Of a stretch of 64,000 bases of DNA, positions 34,640-47,400 are shown in pieces. This stretch comes from Eucalyptus grandis (taxonomy: Eukaryota > Streptophyta > Magnoliopsida > Myrtales > Myrtaceae): positions 73,294,115 through 73,358,114 of the forward strand of contig NC_052619.1 of the NCBI RefSeq assembly GCF_016545825.1, in the 5' to 3' direction. Each line of letters opens with the position of its first letter. The stretch's first letter is position 1. The notes below the pieces were generated by a model that was not told the origin of the DNA, searched no databases, and worked only from the letters and a program-made list of their open reading frames with translations. Position numbers and translations under genes: made by a program.

Positions 34640-35290
34640 GAATGTTACTATCAATAGCAGCTCCTAAGCTGGGTCTGTGGATGGATTCAGTCAAAATTAT
34701 TATAAGAGCACGATGGAAGATTATAGCCAACGACTAAATTATCGCTGGTTATTAAAGCTTCACTCCCCCGTAACTTTGCAAAAACAACCTTCATGCCATC
34801 ACAATGAGCTTCAATGCCATCATAGCTCTTCTTTCACAGCCCAAACACGTATGTGCCTCGCATCCTCAGACCCACCCTGACAACCACTATCCCCACTCAT
34901 AATCCACCTCCGACACCACTGCCTCCTTAGGCCTCTCTATTGTCATCTTCGCCTTTATCAAGGTCTGTTGGCCAACCGTAGCATGATTGGCTCTAATGCC
35001 AAGGATTGCACTGGATCTCGATGATATAAGATGAAACACTCGACTTCACGGAAGTACAGGTTTTCGTAAATCTTTGATTTCCCCACCAAGAGGGCGGCAT
35101 TTCAATTAGTCCTGATGGATGCAATGACTATAATATTGAACATAGTCAGCCCCACGACTTTCAATATCGGGTAATTAGGTCCATTAGGGAGGTAGAGGGA
35201 GATGGCAAAAACGAGTAACACTATGAACTAGATTAATATGACAATCAATGTGCAACAAAGAATCCATGCATTGGATGCGTCTGGCATCAT
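34640..35290 (-). repeat. Copy B second inverted repeat, arm 2
   Basis: It is the reverse complement of 33565-34180 at reduced identity, and the counterpart of 3790-4460. It has stops in all frames of the matching direction. Confidence 0.55.
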
Positions 35291-35682
35291 TTGTCGGACA
35301 TTTTGCATCACGGCCACAGGTTGGAAGGGAGGCATGGGTGGGCATAGTAACAATAGAACTTGAACTGTTCATTTTATTTTTCTTATGACTAGCACCTAGA
35401 TACTTACTTCTTGTAGAAAATAATTACTTTTGCGTGAGTGCAACATTTAAAGAAATAAACCCAACGACATTATTCAGAAAATGAAAGTTGTAGGATAATT
35501 CACTGCAAATTTTAGATGGTGAAATATTGGTTCTAAATAATATAAATTAAAATTCAAGAGTCCATGACTAGAGAAAATTAAATATCCAATATGTAAATTA
35601 TATAAATATTTATATTAGAATTTTTTTCAAAGTTTTTTATTTTATTTGCAAAGGTACACGGGAAACCCAAGTGTAATTGTCT

Positions 35683-36385
35683 TGACACTTTTTCCGTCGG
35701 GGAAAGGATAGGTTCAAAGGTGATGTCAAGTTAGGACCAACAATCCCCATTCAACGAGAGTTCTCCCAAACTCTTATCTCACGCAATCTTGAGATATTCA
35801 ATTTCGATTAAGCCAAAGAGAATTAGGAGTTGAGATCAACTAGAAACCAAGATAGGTATTGGAGTATACATCACTTTCTATATAACCATAATCTAAAGTT
35901 TGAGAGTTGATTACACTAGTTATCTAACTAGTGCCATTTCAGTATCATAACTTGATTATTTGTTAACTAAGTATCACATGCAGTTTTTTTTTATTCAGTC
36001 ATGACTCTTATAATTTATGTCCAATAGGTGTACTATGCAATGTTTTTAAATTTATTATGGTGAAATTTATTATGGTCCTAAATTGTAATCTAACCATTAA
36101 ACTAAAACAGAAAAATAACAATATATATAAGAATCACAATCAATTCACTTAAAGATAGTAGTGAAAGGATAACTAACAAATTAAGTGCAGTAAAAAGGCT
36201 CAATAAGAATCGAGCAAAGAATTTAACATAGCCCTATCGTTATCATTATTATCAAGATGGTAACCCTCATGAGCTTAGTTCAAATTGAGTTCAATTTCTT
36301 TTCTAAAAATTGACCTTCTAAAACTAAACTAGATCAAATGTGTCCACTAAAACCCTAAACCATGTGTACCCTAACTAAATGAAAT
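35683..36385 (-). mobile_element. Decayed LTR fragment in copy B
   Basis: Counterpart of 4843-5575: CTTGACACTTTTTCCGTCGGGG, GGAAAGGATAGG, GTTCTCCCAAACTC, AGAAACCAAG and TGATTACACTAG in the same order as in the LTR at 15263. Confidence 0.58.
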
Positions 36386-37439
36386 TAAGCTAATTTTAAT
36401 ACTAAAATCTAACTACCTCATCAATGCCTTTTTTTTTTTCTAACTGTTTTCTAATTTTCTTTATTTTACAATTTCGTTTATTATTTATTTCTATATATGG
36501 GCCACGGATACAAATTTGGGCTCTTATATCAAGCCCCCTCAATCTATTTAACCCATTTCCCCAAAATTCATATTCAGCCCAAATATATTTTAATGAAGTT
36601 AAGCCCAAACTTTCCGACACTGTTCAAGCCCAAAACTCATTATTGAGCCTTAATTGAGCCTATCTTGAAGGACGACTGCTCCAAGAGCGCACTCTAATTC
36701 AGTTTTCCAATATAAAACCAATCCTCTTATTCTCCCCTTTTTTTTATTTATGGTTTTATCATGCAGTTATTATTATTATTCATCCTTTTCGTATCATTAC
36801 AGGGAAACCTTGATGACTCATTTTTCAATCTTAGACAATTAAAATTTCAACAACAATTCATATCGGATTGGAAATCGCACAATTTATCATTGGCCACCGC
36901 CAATCTCTGGAACATGATTATCAACCACCTCCATGTGTTGCCAGATAATCGCCGCACTCGTTGGTCACCAATCATCCACCCATTTGGATTTTCTATTAAC
37001 TCAATGATATCTCATTCATAGAACTCAAAATGTACAGCTAATGTATATAGAGACATACCCGCGCAAACGAGATCGGAGCACAGAAATCGGACCGTAATGA
37101 TCGAATCGTTTCCTCGGGACGCCCACCGCAGAACACGACAGCAGGCAAACCATCCGGAAATAAAAGAAAAGAATATGTCACTTGCAGTCAACAGATAAAA
37201 TCTCAGAAAATCGTATTTGATGAATCATGAGGCAACCGATGACATACAAAACAACATCGGGCTGTCTTCGGATCGAACGAAAAATAGGCGTCATCTTGCT
37301 TATATTTCTCTGCGACATCTCTTCAGACGTAAGCAATATCGAGCGAGGGTTCTGGATGGAACGTTATAGTAATGTTTGGATCTGACACCATCGCATCAAC
37401 GCGGATTTCAGGTCAAACCATGAACAAAAGCTTCAATAT

Positions 37440-37608
37440 CAGTCAGATTTCCTGCGAACATTACCATGACGTTATTAATTTTTTTTTTTTATATTGTTTT
37501 AGATCAAAGATTGAAACGAGATGAGGAGTACTTGGATCTCACCTGCTCTTTTGATCGCATCTTCATCTTCTTCGGACGCCAGCGAGAGCGAGAGAAAGCG
37601 AGAGTTAG

Positions 37609-37644
<36 letters not shown>

Positions 37645-37681
37645 GCTCTTCCGTTTTTGAGGGGGCTTCAAGGACTATGGT
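37440..37681. repeat. GA-microsatellite unit of copy B, truncated by the gap
   Basis: It matches the first tandem unit of copy A (6478-6718), with the GA run at 37611-37641 and CTTCAAGGACTATGGT as last bases before the N run. Copy A has a second unit directly after this point. Confidence 0.8.
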
Positions 37682-37781
37682 NNNNNNNNNNNNNNNNNNN
37701 NNNNNNNNNNNNNNNNNNNNNNNNNNNNNNNNNNNNNNNNNNNNNNNNNNNNNNNNNNNNNNNNNNNNNNNNNNNNNNNNN
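37682..37781. other. Assembly gap, 100 N
   Basis: Exactly 100 unknown bases, the conventional length for a gap of unknown size. The sequence after it (from 37782) has no match in copy A. Confidence 0.99.
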
Positions 37782-39649
37782 AACTCATTTGGGATAACAA
37801 AGACGAACCTCATATCTGATCTAATTCAGTTTCAATCCGAGCCATCATGTAATTGCAATTGCTATTCTCATTAAATGACCCTCACATTCGAGGTAATAAA
37901 GACGAACCTCATGTTTGACTTAATTTGATTCTAATTCGAACCGTTGTGGTCCCCGTCTGAGCATGTGAAGTCTACTCACAAGACAATGCAACGATCAAAA
38001 GAAACCACAAAGTTACCGTACCAAGTCGAGATCAAGCACCGCTGAGAGTTTCACCCTAATTTCTCACTCCCTACATTTTTTCATACAGACTTGATAGACC
38101 GCGATTAGCGTGCCCCCTCGATTCCGTGTCTCCCCCTTTCTCCCTCGTCCGTCCTCGTCCGCCATTCTCAGCTTTTCGGCACGTGCGCGGTATACAACTG
38201 TTTCACCCGACAAGTCAAGTGCGGCGATTTTACCTCTCTCTCCTCCTCTGACCGTTAGGTCTCTCTTGGCCTGAACTGAATTAATGATCGTCCTTTACCG
38301 TACTTCACCTGAAAAAGTAAAAAAGTAAAAAAGAGGAAGAAAAATGGGTCATCGCAAAGCACCAAGGGTGAGCCTCAAAAAAAAAAAAAAAAAGAAAGAA
38401 AAAGTCGCCCCGACAAATGCAATGTGCTTCACGAGACAGGGCCGTATTTTGGCGTTTTCCATCTTTTAGTCTCCCCTTCGGCTGTAAATCACCACCACGT
38501 CAACCCTGAAGGTGTTTTGACTTTTTAACTTTCCGTTTAATTCAAATTTTGCTGTCCCTACGATGTCAATCGGTTCTAAATTCCAGACTGTCGAAGCTCT
38601 TACAATGGTCACTTATTGGCACCGTATGTTCACCAACAAATTTTTGTCATAATTTATTACAACGTGCCGATTGTAATTTCATATCAACGGGAAAGGACAA
38701 AAAGTGTCAAAAAGGTGATAAACAAACGTATGCCCCCGTGCGTTGTCGCGTTGTTCTTTGCCCGAGGCATTTCGTTATTGTCCCTGATCAAAATGGAGGA
38801 AGGCTCGCTGTGATTCTCAGGTCCACTAACCTCCGCTTAAGTTATTCGGAAAACGCTTGACGGTATCCTTAAATTTTGATCTCAACATGTAGTGTTGTGT
38901 ATGAATTTTAATCTTTTTTAATGTGATTATTAAGTTTTGAATTAATATGTAATGCTAGCCTTAAACAATTAATTTGTTCATTGTGGTTTTATTGGTAAAT
39001 GTTCAATGTTCGGTATATTATATAAAAATGCTAATTTGTTCATGAATTACACTAAATATTGGAAGAATAATGAACACGAATAGTTTTTGAACTTTGATAT
39101 AACATATAATATTATCCATAAAATTTTAATTTATTGATATGATTTATGAACTTTTGTCTAATGTACGATATGATCATTAAACTTTTGGTATTTAAACTTA
39201 GTTTTGAACTACATGGAAATATTTAATTTTATTCATTAACTTGAATTGATCAAAGGACAACATTAAACATTTTCTATAATTTAAAGACTAAGTTAAACAT
39301 GCACAAAGTTCGAGAGATTTATTGCACATTAGACTTAGCTCATGGAACATATTAAACAAATCAAATTCAAAACCACATTATTAACGTTAGTTAAAATTTA
39401 GAAACCATTTGTATCGTATTTCTCAACATTTACCAAAATTCATAGACTAAATCAAATTAATTAAAAGTTCAAAAATAGATTTGAATCAAAATTCAAAAAC
39501 CATTTATGTCATTTTCTTTATTATCGTATAATATAATAGATTGGTTTGAGCATGTCATTAAAGGTTCATTTGAACTCGGATGTAGAAATATCGAGAATTC
39601 CCTTCTAGGTAGGGAAGATAAATATACACCTATGAAAAAGGGGCTTTGG
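37782..39649. other. Intergenic region, no gene recognised
   Basis: The part 38040-38530 is GC-richer and pyrimidine-rich (CTCCCCCTTTCTCCCTCGTCC) and could be a promoter or leader fragment, but no ORF follows. The part 38870-39480 is AT-rich with recurring short phrases such as TTAAACTTTTGG and ATGATTTATGAAC, of the type of a diverged non-coding repeat. Confidence 0.45.
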
Positions 39650-41070
39650 GGGATGAGTAGACTCCTCATCTCTTCTTTGAAAGAGGTTACCTTCGTGTAG
39701 GCAATTATAGCAGCCTCCTGCATCTAGGGTAAGGAGGTGGAACTCGCAAGGGTTCTTGTTGGGTCGTCCTGTGCTTTGCACAATGTCTTATAACCTACTT
39801 GTTGGCCCAATACCCCCCATTACAAGACACTATCAATAGACACACTTATAGGAGGTTGGGGGGTTTTTTTATCGTGACATCATAGGAAAGGCTATTGGAA
39901 GAATTGATAATGTGCAACTACAATAATTGAAGCGCGAGGAATATGCACCAATGGTCAAACAATCAAGAGGTTGAAATGAATTTGATGCACATGAGCGTGG
40001 GCACAAAGAACAATCTCTCCGAGGTGCCTTGAAAGACATGCATAATTGAATGCTACTAATGTTGGGCTTGACTGCCTCTATCTTCTCACCTCTTGTCTCA
40101 CTTCGGAAGAGGCTACCTTCATATAGACAACTATAGTAGCCTCTCATGTTTTGAGTGAGGACATAGAACTCGAGGTCGGCTTATGCTTCGTACAATGTCT
40201 TATGTCGATTTGTTGGCCAATATCTCGGTTATAGGACACTATTATTTTCTTCATTATTGTATAATATAAAATAGACACGCTTGTAGGAAGTTAGGGGTTT
40301 TGTCGTGATATCGTAAGGAAGACTATCACATGAATCGACGGCGTGCGATTATAATCATTGATCTCCTTTGATGGAGAAGGGCGAGGAATCCCGCGCCAAC
40401 AGTCAAATGATCAAGAGGTCGAGATGAATTCGATACACATGAGTGTGGACACATAAAACAATTTCCTCGACGCCTTAGTAGACAGGCGGAATTGAATGCC
40501 GCTAATGTTAGGCTTGACGGCCTCTATCTTCTCACCTCCCTATCTCACTTCAGAAGAGGCTACCTCTGAATAGACAGTTATAGCAGCTTCCTGTGCCTCG
40601 GGTGAGGGGTGGAACTTATAGGTTGGGAGACAATTATAGCAGCTTCCTGTGCCTCGGGTGAGGGGTGGAACTTATAGGTTGGTCAGTGCTTTGCACGATA
40701 TTTCATAATCGACTAATTGGCCCAGTACCCTTGATTATAGGACACCATCATTTTCTTCATTATTGTATAACATAGAATAGACATGCCTATAGGGGTTGGG
40801 GGTTTTGTCGGGACATCGGAGGAGGGAAGACTAATGTTCAAACCGACAGCGGGCAATACAGGCATCGATTTTCCCTTCGATGGAGAAGGGTGTGCAAACC
40901 GCGTCAAAGAGTCAAACGATCGAGAGATGGGGATGGATTTCGACACCCGTGAGCGCGCGCACAGGCGACAATTTCCGGGCGCGCCTTAGGCGAAAGGCAA
41001 GGCAAAGGCGGCATTCAATGCCGTTGGCGTTGGGGCTCAACTGCCTCCGTCTCCTCTCACCGGTCTTCCC
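39650..41070 (+). repeat. Three tandem copies of about 450 bp leading into the UVR8 promoter
   Basis: Landmarks recur in order: ATAGACACACTTATAGGAGG near 39834, 40270 and 40775; GTGGGCACAAAGAACAAT near 39997, 40446 and 40955 (here GCGCACAGGCGACAAT); and GGCTTGACTGCCTCTATCTTCTCACC near 40067, 40511 and 41034. Units span roughly 39650-40110, 40110-40545 and 40545-41070. The third is the most GC-rich and merges with the TATA box and start region of the UVR8 gene. Confidence 0.8.
40572..40682 (+). repeat. 56-bp perfect tandem duplication
   Basis: AGACAGTTATAGCAGCTTCC at 40572 and AGACAATTATAGCAGCTTCC at 40628 begin two 56-bp units that differ at one position. The motif also appears once in each larger unit near 39703 and 40127, so this is a very recent local duplication. 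Confidence 0.9.
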
Positions 41071-41072
41071 AA

Positions 41073-41250
41073 TTTATAAATTCTCGTTTACCACCACCCG
41101 TCCTTCTTCTTCTTCATCTTCTTCATCTTCTTCTTCATCCCTCTCTCTCTTTCGCTTTCTCGCTCTGCGGCTCTGTGAGGAATGAAAAGGGTGGCTGCGG
41201 ACAAAAGAGAAGATGAACGGGCGATGTTAGGACGTCGCCCACGTGACGTG
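41073..41250 (+). promoter_or_regulatory. UVR8 core promoter and leader with ACGT-core boxes
   Basis: TTTATAAA at 41073-41080 is a good TATA box. A pyrimidine (CTT) tract at 41101-41140 is a typical plant Y patch near the start site. Further downstream, probably in the leader, are a C-box GACGTC (41231-41236), a G-box CACGTG (41240-41245) and an overlapping GACGTG (41245-41250). ACGT cores bind bZIP factors such as HY5. Binding here is inferred, not shown. Confidence 0.55.
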
Positions 41251-41388
41251 ACCGTCCCGCCAAGTCCCACCACCGCCTCACATCATCTCCCGTTATTAAA
41301 TGCTTCCCAGTCTTCCTCTCCTCCTCTCCAGCGCCTCCTGCTCTGTCGATTGTTGACCGCCGTTTCAGTTCAGTCGCTCGCTCGCTGA
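41182..41388 (+). CDS. Possible upstream ORF in the UVR8 leader (68 codons)
   Basis: The ORF starts ATGAAAAGGGTGGCTGCGG and ends with TGA at 41386-41388, 65 bases before the main ATG. If transcription starts near the TATA box at 41073, ribosomes would meet this ATG first. The peptide is basic and serine/proline-rich with no known domain. It could be a regulatory uORF or chance. Confidence 0.35.
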   Translation: MKRVAADKREDERAMLGRRPRDVTVPPSPTTASHHLPLLNASQSSSPPLQRLLLCRLLTAVSVQSLAR

Positions 41389-41453
41389 CGCGAAGGCGAG
41401 CTCGTGCGCTCTCGCTCTCCTCCTTCTTCTTCTTCTTTGACGGAGAAGGAACA

Positions 41454-44400
41454 ATGGAGGTGGATTCGGGTAGTGTCAGCAGCGGCGAGGTCAGCGCTCC
41501 CGTCCGGCGGGTGCTTCTCATCTCCGCCGGCGCCAGTCACTCCGTCGCCGTTCTCTCTGTAAGCCTCCGCGAACTCCCACTTCGCGCTTACCCTCATATC
41601 GTTTTCGGTCGCTGTTTTTCTCGTTTGCCGTACGGCGAAATGCGCGTTAATGTGGCTCGCCATCGGTGTTGTCGGTCCTTGGTTCTTTTGATTCGTTGAA
41701 TTGTCGGTGTGCAATTGAGCGAGTTTGCCGCCTTGCTTACTAACGTTGCGCTCTAGTGTTACGCTAACGAGCTACAAGCTGGGTCCTTTTTCTTTTTTGG
41801 TGGGTATTTTGGAAAATGTGTGGGCATTGTAATTGAGAGTGTCGCGTGAGTTGTCGTATGTCTTCTGACATTGGGTGTCTTGTCCCTCTCCTTTGGCGCT
41901 TCATAGCTCTGGTTCTGTCTTCAGGCGTTTCTGTGCATTTTTAAGGGAATATAAGTGCGTCCCTGTTCCTTTAGTGTTTGAAATGAGGGTGTAAATTAGT
42001 TGACCCTATCTTTGCAATCTCAAACTGTAGACTACTTGGAGGACGGATTGGTCCGTCTCGAGTTCGAGTTGAGTTCTAGTTGCTCAAACAATTTATTGAG
42101 TCGAGTTTCCGAGCTTGATAATACTTGATCCGTGTAGCTCCAGGTTCAATGAAGTCGTTGAATGTTTCTTGTCTTAAGTATATTATACGTTTATGATATT
42201 TATTGAACTCAAAGTATTGGACTTTGAGCTTAACTTGAGCTTACAATATGGATCCGACATCCAAAACTTAATCAAGTTGAGCTTATTCGAGCTTGCAGTT
42301 GTTAAAAACTTAAAGTAGTCAAGCTCGATCTTGGGAAATAGAGCTCAATCTTGAGAAATCAAGCTCGAGTGGAGCATCAAACTGCACATACTTGATTGTT
42401 AAACTATTTTGGTTTGATTCGATTCGACTTGATTAGACCCCTAGTCTGAAAGGTAATCAAGGGTGTAATTGGATGCAATCAATGGACATAAACCTATGCC
42501 AGCCCGTTGATAAGAATTTCCGGAGCTTGCTCGACAGCGTAGGATCTGGAAATCTGAGATTATTTTACCGGTACTCCTGCCAATGTGTATTGTTGCCTTC
42601 CCTTCGTAGGATGATAAATTGTGGACAAAAACCTTTGCCTGAAATTTGCTGATTGTGAGCGGTGACTTGGTATGCAACTGCTTTACTTTTGGTTAGATCT
42701 AATGGAGTTTTAAGGGCTGGGAATCTTATGCACCTTCATTTGGTAAATCACTGGGGTCAAGATTCTGTGTGTGTTTCTAGTTCAATCATCGTTCCAGTGC
42801 AGTACTGTTTAAGTCTGTACAACTGAGAGCTTTCTTTAAAAATATGTATTATTAATTGGTATAGACTCTTTCCAAATTCAAAATTCATGGATCATGAACA
42901 TTAGTTTGTGGAGAAAATAGAATGGCAAGATACAGCACAAGTGTTAGAATCTTTGTTTACTTTTGGATTGACTTTGTGATATATGAATTCTAGGTACTCT
43001 CTCTTCGTTTTTTGTGATAAAGTCATTTGAGAAAAGAAGTATAGTGTTTTGCATGGCCCGATTGTTTGTAGCTATAACTTCTTGAATTAAAGTTGGCATC
43101 GTACATTTTAAACTTACTCTATGTCGTTTGCAGCTGGAAATGTTGTTTGCTCATGGGGGCCCGAGAGAGGATGGCCAACTAGGCCATGGGGATGCTGAAG
43201 ATCGTTCATTACCTACGCATTTGAGTGCATTGGATGGTCAAGAAGTAGTATCTGTTATTTGTGGAGCTGATCACACTAATGCATATTCTGAGTCACGTAG
43301 GGAGGTGTATAGTTGGGGATGGTCTGTCCAAATCTTTTTAATTTACAGTATAAAAGTTTTATTTTCTAATCATTCTGCTGTATAGTAGTGTCGATTTTTT
43401 ACCTTTGGCAGTCGTTTGGACTTGAGTAGATGGTTTTGCTTTCGGATTGGCTTTAACTTATTTGGCGTTGCATGAATTTCTGGTTGAAATAACTACTGTC
43501 GAGAGGAATTTTCTTAATGAGGTTATAACAAAGACGAGAAAAGAATGGGTCTAACATAAAATAAAATTAAAAGCACCTGTCTTATCCTACAAAATGTCTT
43601 ATTTATCCTGATGGAAAGTTAGTTATTGCATAAGCAACATTACTGCCTGAATCTATCAGTGGGAGGAGAATCAAGGTTTTCATTGATTGTGCAGGGGTGA
43701 CTTTGGGAGGTTGGGTCATGGCAACCATTATGATGTCTTTACACCTCAACCCATCAAAGTTTTACAGGGTTTGAGAATAAAGCAAATTGCTTGTGGGGAC
43801 AGCCATTGTTCGGCTGTGAATTATGGAGGAGAAGTCAAAAAGGTTTATTATCTTCTCTATTTATGTATGTTAATGCTGTGTTTATCAGTGACTCGGTAAT
43901 TGTTGAAGGTGACTAGGATTTAAACCGATCCTGAACTTCTCTTGATCCTCACAGTTGTAGGTGTGGATAACCTACTGTTTAAATGCTTACTGTCTTCAGA
44001 TTCTTTTTGCTGAATTGCTCTACTTGCGATTGTGATTCACGGGAATTTCGATATCGCTTGACTTGTGTTTTCATCGTATTTTGGTTGTATTTCAGTTTGA
44101 AATGTATCACTGCCGGTAGACAAGTGCTAAATTCCTTAATTACACAATTACTTGATGGAAACATCTCTGATGAGCGCACATAATAATTTTTTTCCTTTGA
44201 GAAGATATTGTTTGGTCTCTCTCTCTGTGTCAAAGTGGGGGGGCACACACACGTTACTTCTCTATGGGGGAGGACTAGTGTGGAACTTTTGGGCCAAGTG
44301 AATGAGTGATCTTTAAATTGGTGCCTTGTTTTCATTCTCATGTGATGTGGATTTTAACAAAAACCAAAAAGTTGTGGGGATTGAACTGAATAAGAAAAGA

Positions 44401-47400
44401 ATTGGGGTGCACGAGCATATACACAAAGAGCTCACATATGACGGATAGAATCTAATGTATCTGAAAGTTACTCACACATGAGCTTTATTTCCTTCTAAGT
44501 ACCTACAAAGTTAAATTCTGCATCTTCAGTTCTGTATATTCCGGTGAATGCCTATATCTGCTGCCAAGTTAGCATAAATGCTCTAGAAATGGCTGGCCCA
44601 TTTATAAGTTTTGGTGATGGATGACACAGAAGTTGCTGGTGATATGACGCGTGTTCATCTTGGACCTTCCAAAACCAGTGCTTCAGTGCTTGCCCAGTGT
44701 AATACATGACCATCAGCATTAACCCTTTCACAGCTCCAGAGTAGGGCTATCAATTTTCAACACCACCCTCTTGCTTAACATGTAGTAAGCATGTTTTGGT
44801 TGAGCTTCATCGTGTTCATGTCATAAACAGGTCAACCTGTTTACACATGAACAGTAAACATGCCATTCGCAGGTTGACCTTTTAACCCTGTTAATGACAG
44901 GAATGCGTTATTCGTTCAATTCAACATGTTTAGCCATATTATTAGGCACATTAATATGCTTTAAAAACATTTTTATATGTTTAGATAAGAGATTGTATCA
45001 ACTGTTCGACATCTGAACATGTTGATTGTATAGCCCATTAACTAAATTTCAGTTTGCGTTTCAAAATATTTAGTGCTTTAAATGTGGCGATGTTTGGATT
45101 AGACCTAAATTTGACATGATGTGCGATTGGTGACACAAAAAATGGAATTGCCAACCCTACTTTAGAGGTTATTGTAACCATCTCAGTAAAGGTACTTCAT
45201 CAATCTAAAGTATGATTTTCCTACTGCTTTTGTGCGTTTAAAAGAAACTTATCCAGTGTGTTTCCTCCATGTTGATATTGTTTCGTGATAGAATGCTTTA
45301 CTTTAAAAGTCACCAATGTAAAACCAGACAAATGCCTTATACTTTTCCTTACAAGTTCTTTGCTCAATTGAAGCTGGGGGAGGAATCAAAATGGTCAACT
45401 TGGTCTTGGCACCACTGAGGATTCTCTCCTGCCACAGAAGGTACGACATTTCAGGTACTGGCAAGTTATTTCTTGGGAATAATGTCAGGAAAAATGTTTG
45501 TTGCTCAATGCTTAGGCGAGCTGTCTCTCACCAATATCCTTTTAAGAAAGATTTCTGTGTTTCCTCATGCCAGAAACTAAGCTTTAATCTTTCTTCCAAG
45601 GCAACATCAAAATATTTGAGGCCTTTACAGTGAGCCTCCATTTGTGTCCCATGCAAATTAATGACATTAAGGAACATTTTACAGTGTATAATAAGCGATT
45701 TACTGAATTAACTTGTTTGCTTTGCCATGGTGATGCAACTAGGGCATCCCTGTTAAAATGGTTGCAGCTGGAGCTGAACATACTGCTGCAGTAACAGAAG
45801 CTGGGGAACTTTATGGATGGGGTTGGGGCCGCTATGGCAACCTGGGCCTAGGTGACAGAAATGATCGCTTAGTTCTGAGAAAGTTTCTCCTTTTACATGT
45901 AAGTTAAGATTTTGGTATAAAATAATTTCAGTCATCCCATGCTGTTTATCCTATGATGCTAACTTGTCCTTTAGGAGATCTATGCATGAAGAGTTATGCT
46001 AATACTTGGAAGTTTTTCTCTGCTCACTGATCAGAATTTGAAGTGAGAAAAGGACCAGGCAGTTTTGACTTCTTTTTAACAGTCATCACCACTGTGCTCA
46101 TAAAATATATGTTATTTACTGTTTAACAGGCTACAATGTTTAACGTGAAGGCAAGCCACTGCTAGGCTATATAATTAATACTTCCAGTAGTCTTAAGTTT
46201 AGAGGACTTTTTTTTTTCTTTTGAAAAAGAATAAAAAGACAGAGGAAGCCATTTATATGATTACCTAATAAATTACCGTGAGAGAAATGGTTTTGGTTCT
46301 GTAGCTCTGAGTCATTGAGAAACCTCTTCTTTGTATATTATTAGTTTCATCTTGGCGATTGTGCCAGCTTTCTTTGTCTTTCAAACTTCATGTGTGCTAG
46401 CTTCTTCTGGAACAGATGGTTTTTCACCAGCAACTAGTTTACTCTTTAAGTGACATATTGCCTTGTGGGGCACTGTTTTGTAGATTGAGTGATAATTCTT
46501 GTAGCCAAAGCAAGCAGCATTTTGCCAACCCAATATAAATTTTAGGGTAATAATTGTTTTCAGCTTTATGAAATTCCGTGCTATGTGGCATGCTGTGCAG
46601 ACCACAATTGTTTCCTGACATGGAGAGAACATTTTGTCATGCTGGTCTGTTGCTTGCTTCTGATGTGCATAAAAACAATGCTCCGTTTGACTTCAAGGAA
46701 AAACATTTTAATTTGCTCTAGTAAACTTATCATAATGTTCTTATAACTTTTGGTTCTCATTTCATTGTATGGCATCGAGGACTATTGTTCTAATTTTCTT
46801 ACGAATTCAATCAGTTGAATGGAGAAGCAATGGTTGTGGTTGCCTGCGGATGGCGACATTCAATATCAGTGTCTGCTTCTGGTGCCTTATACACCTTTGG
46901 ATGGAGCAAATATGGTCAACTTGGACATGGAAATTTTGAAGATCACCTTGTTCCTCACAAGCTGGAGGCTTTGCATAGAATTTTGTTTCTCAGGTGATAC
47001 ATCCTTGAATTGCAGCTGTCCTTCTGTCTCTCTTCCATTGTCTCTTGGCCTACTCATGATTATTGATGAAAGGTCCTTACAGAAAAATGAAATGCCCGAC
47101 TCCTAGAAAGTGCTTGTGAATGGATCCATGGGAGTGATCTTCTGAACTTAGCTTTGCTGATTTACCTGATTTTGATTTGAACATTGTATAAATAATATTC
47201 AACCTTCTCTTACAACCTATAGTTCGCGCTGATGAAGATGTGTGCTTTTGTAGGTCTAATCGTGATCACATTATCTCCTTTTCCGCACTCTTTCTTCCTC
47301 TAGTTTAGGCTTTTATTTGTGCTAATACTTTTGATAACTTGTTTGCTAAATGTTAAGATAGCCTTGCTGAATGTATCTGGTCAGCTGAACATGTTATCTC

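Larger units (their letters stand above)
27820..37681 (+). repeat. Segmental duplication, copy B
   Basis: It is colinear with copy A at 900-6720. It starts in the last truncated unit of the AT-rich array (TAAGATTTGACTAGTGTACCAATT near 27830; copy A has the same TAAGATTTGAC variant near 913). It ends at the N gap. Excluding the 4079 bp insertion it is about 5.8 kb, the same size as copy A. Confidence 0.88.
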
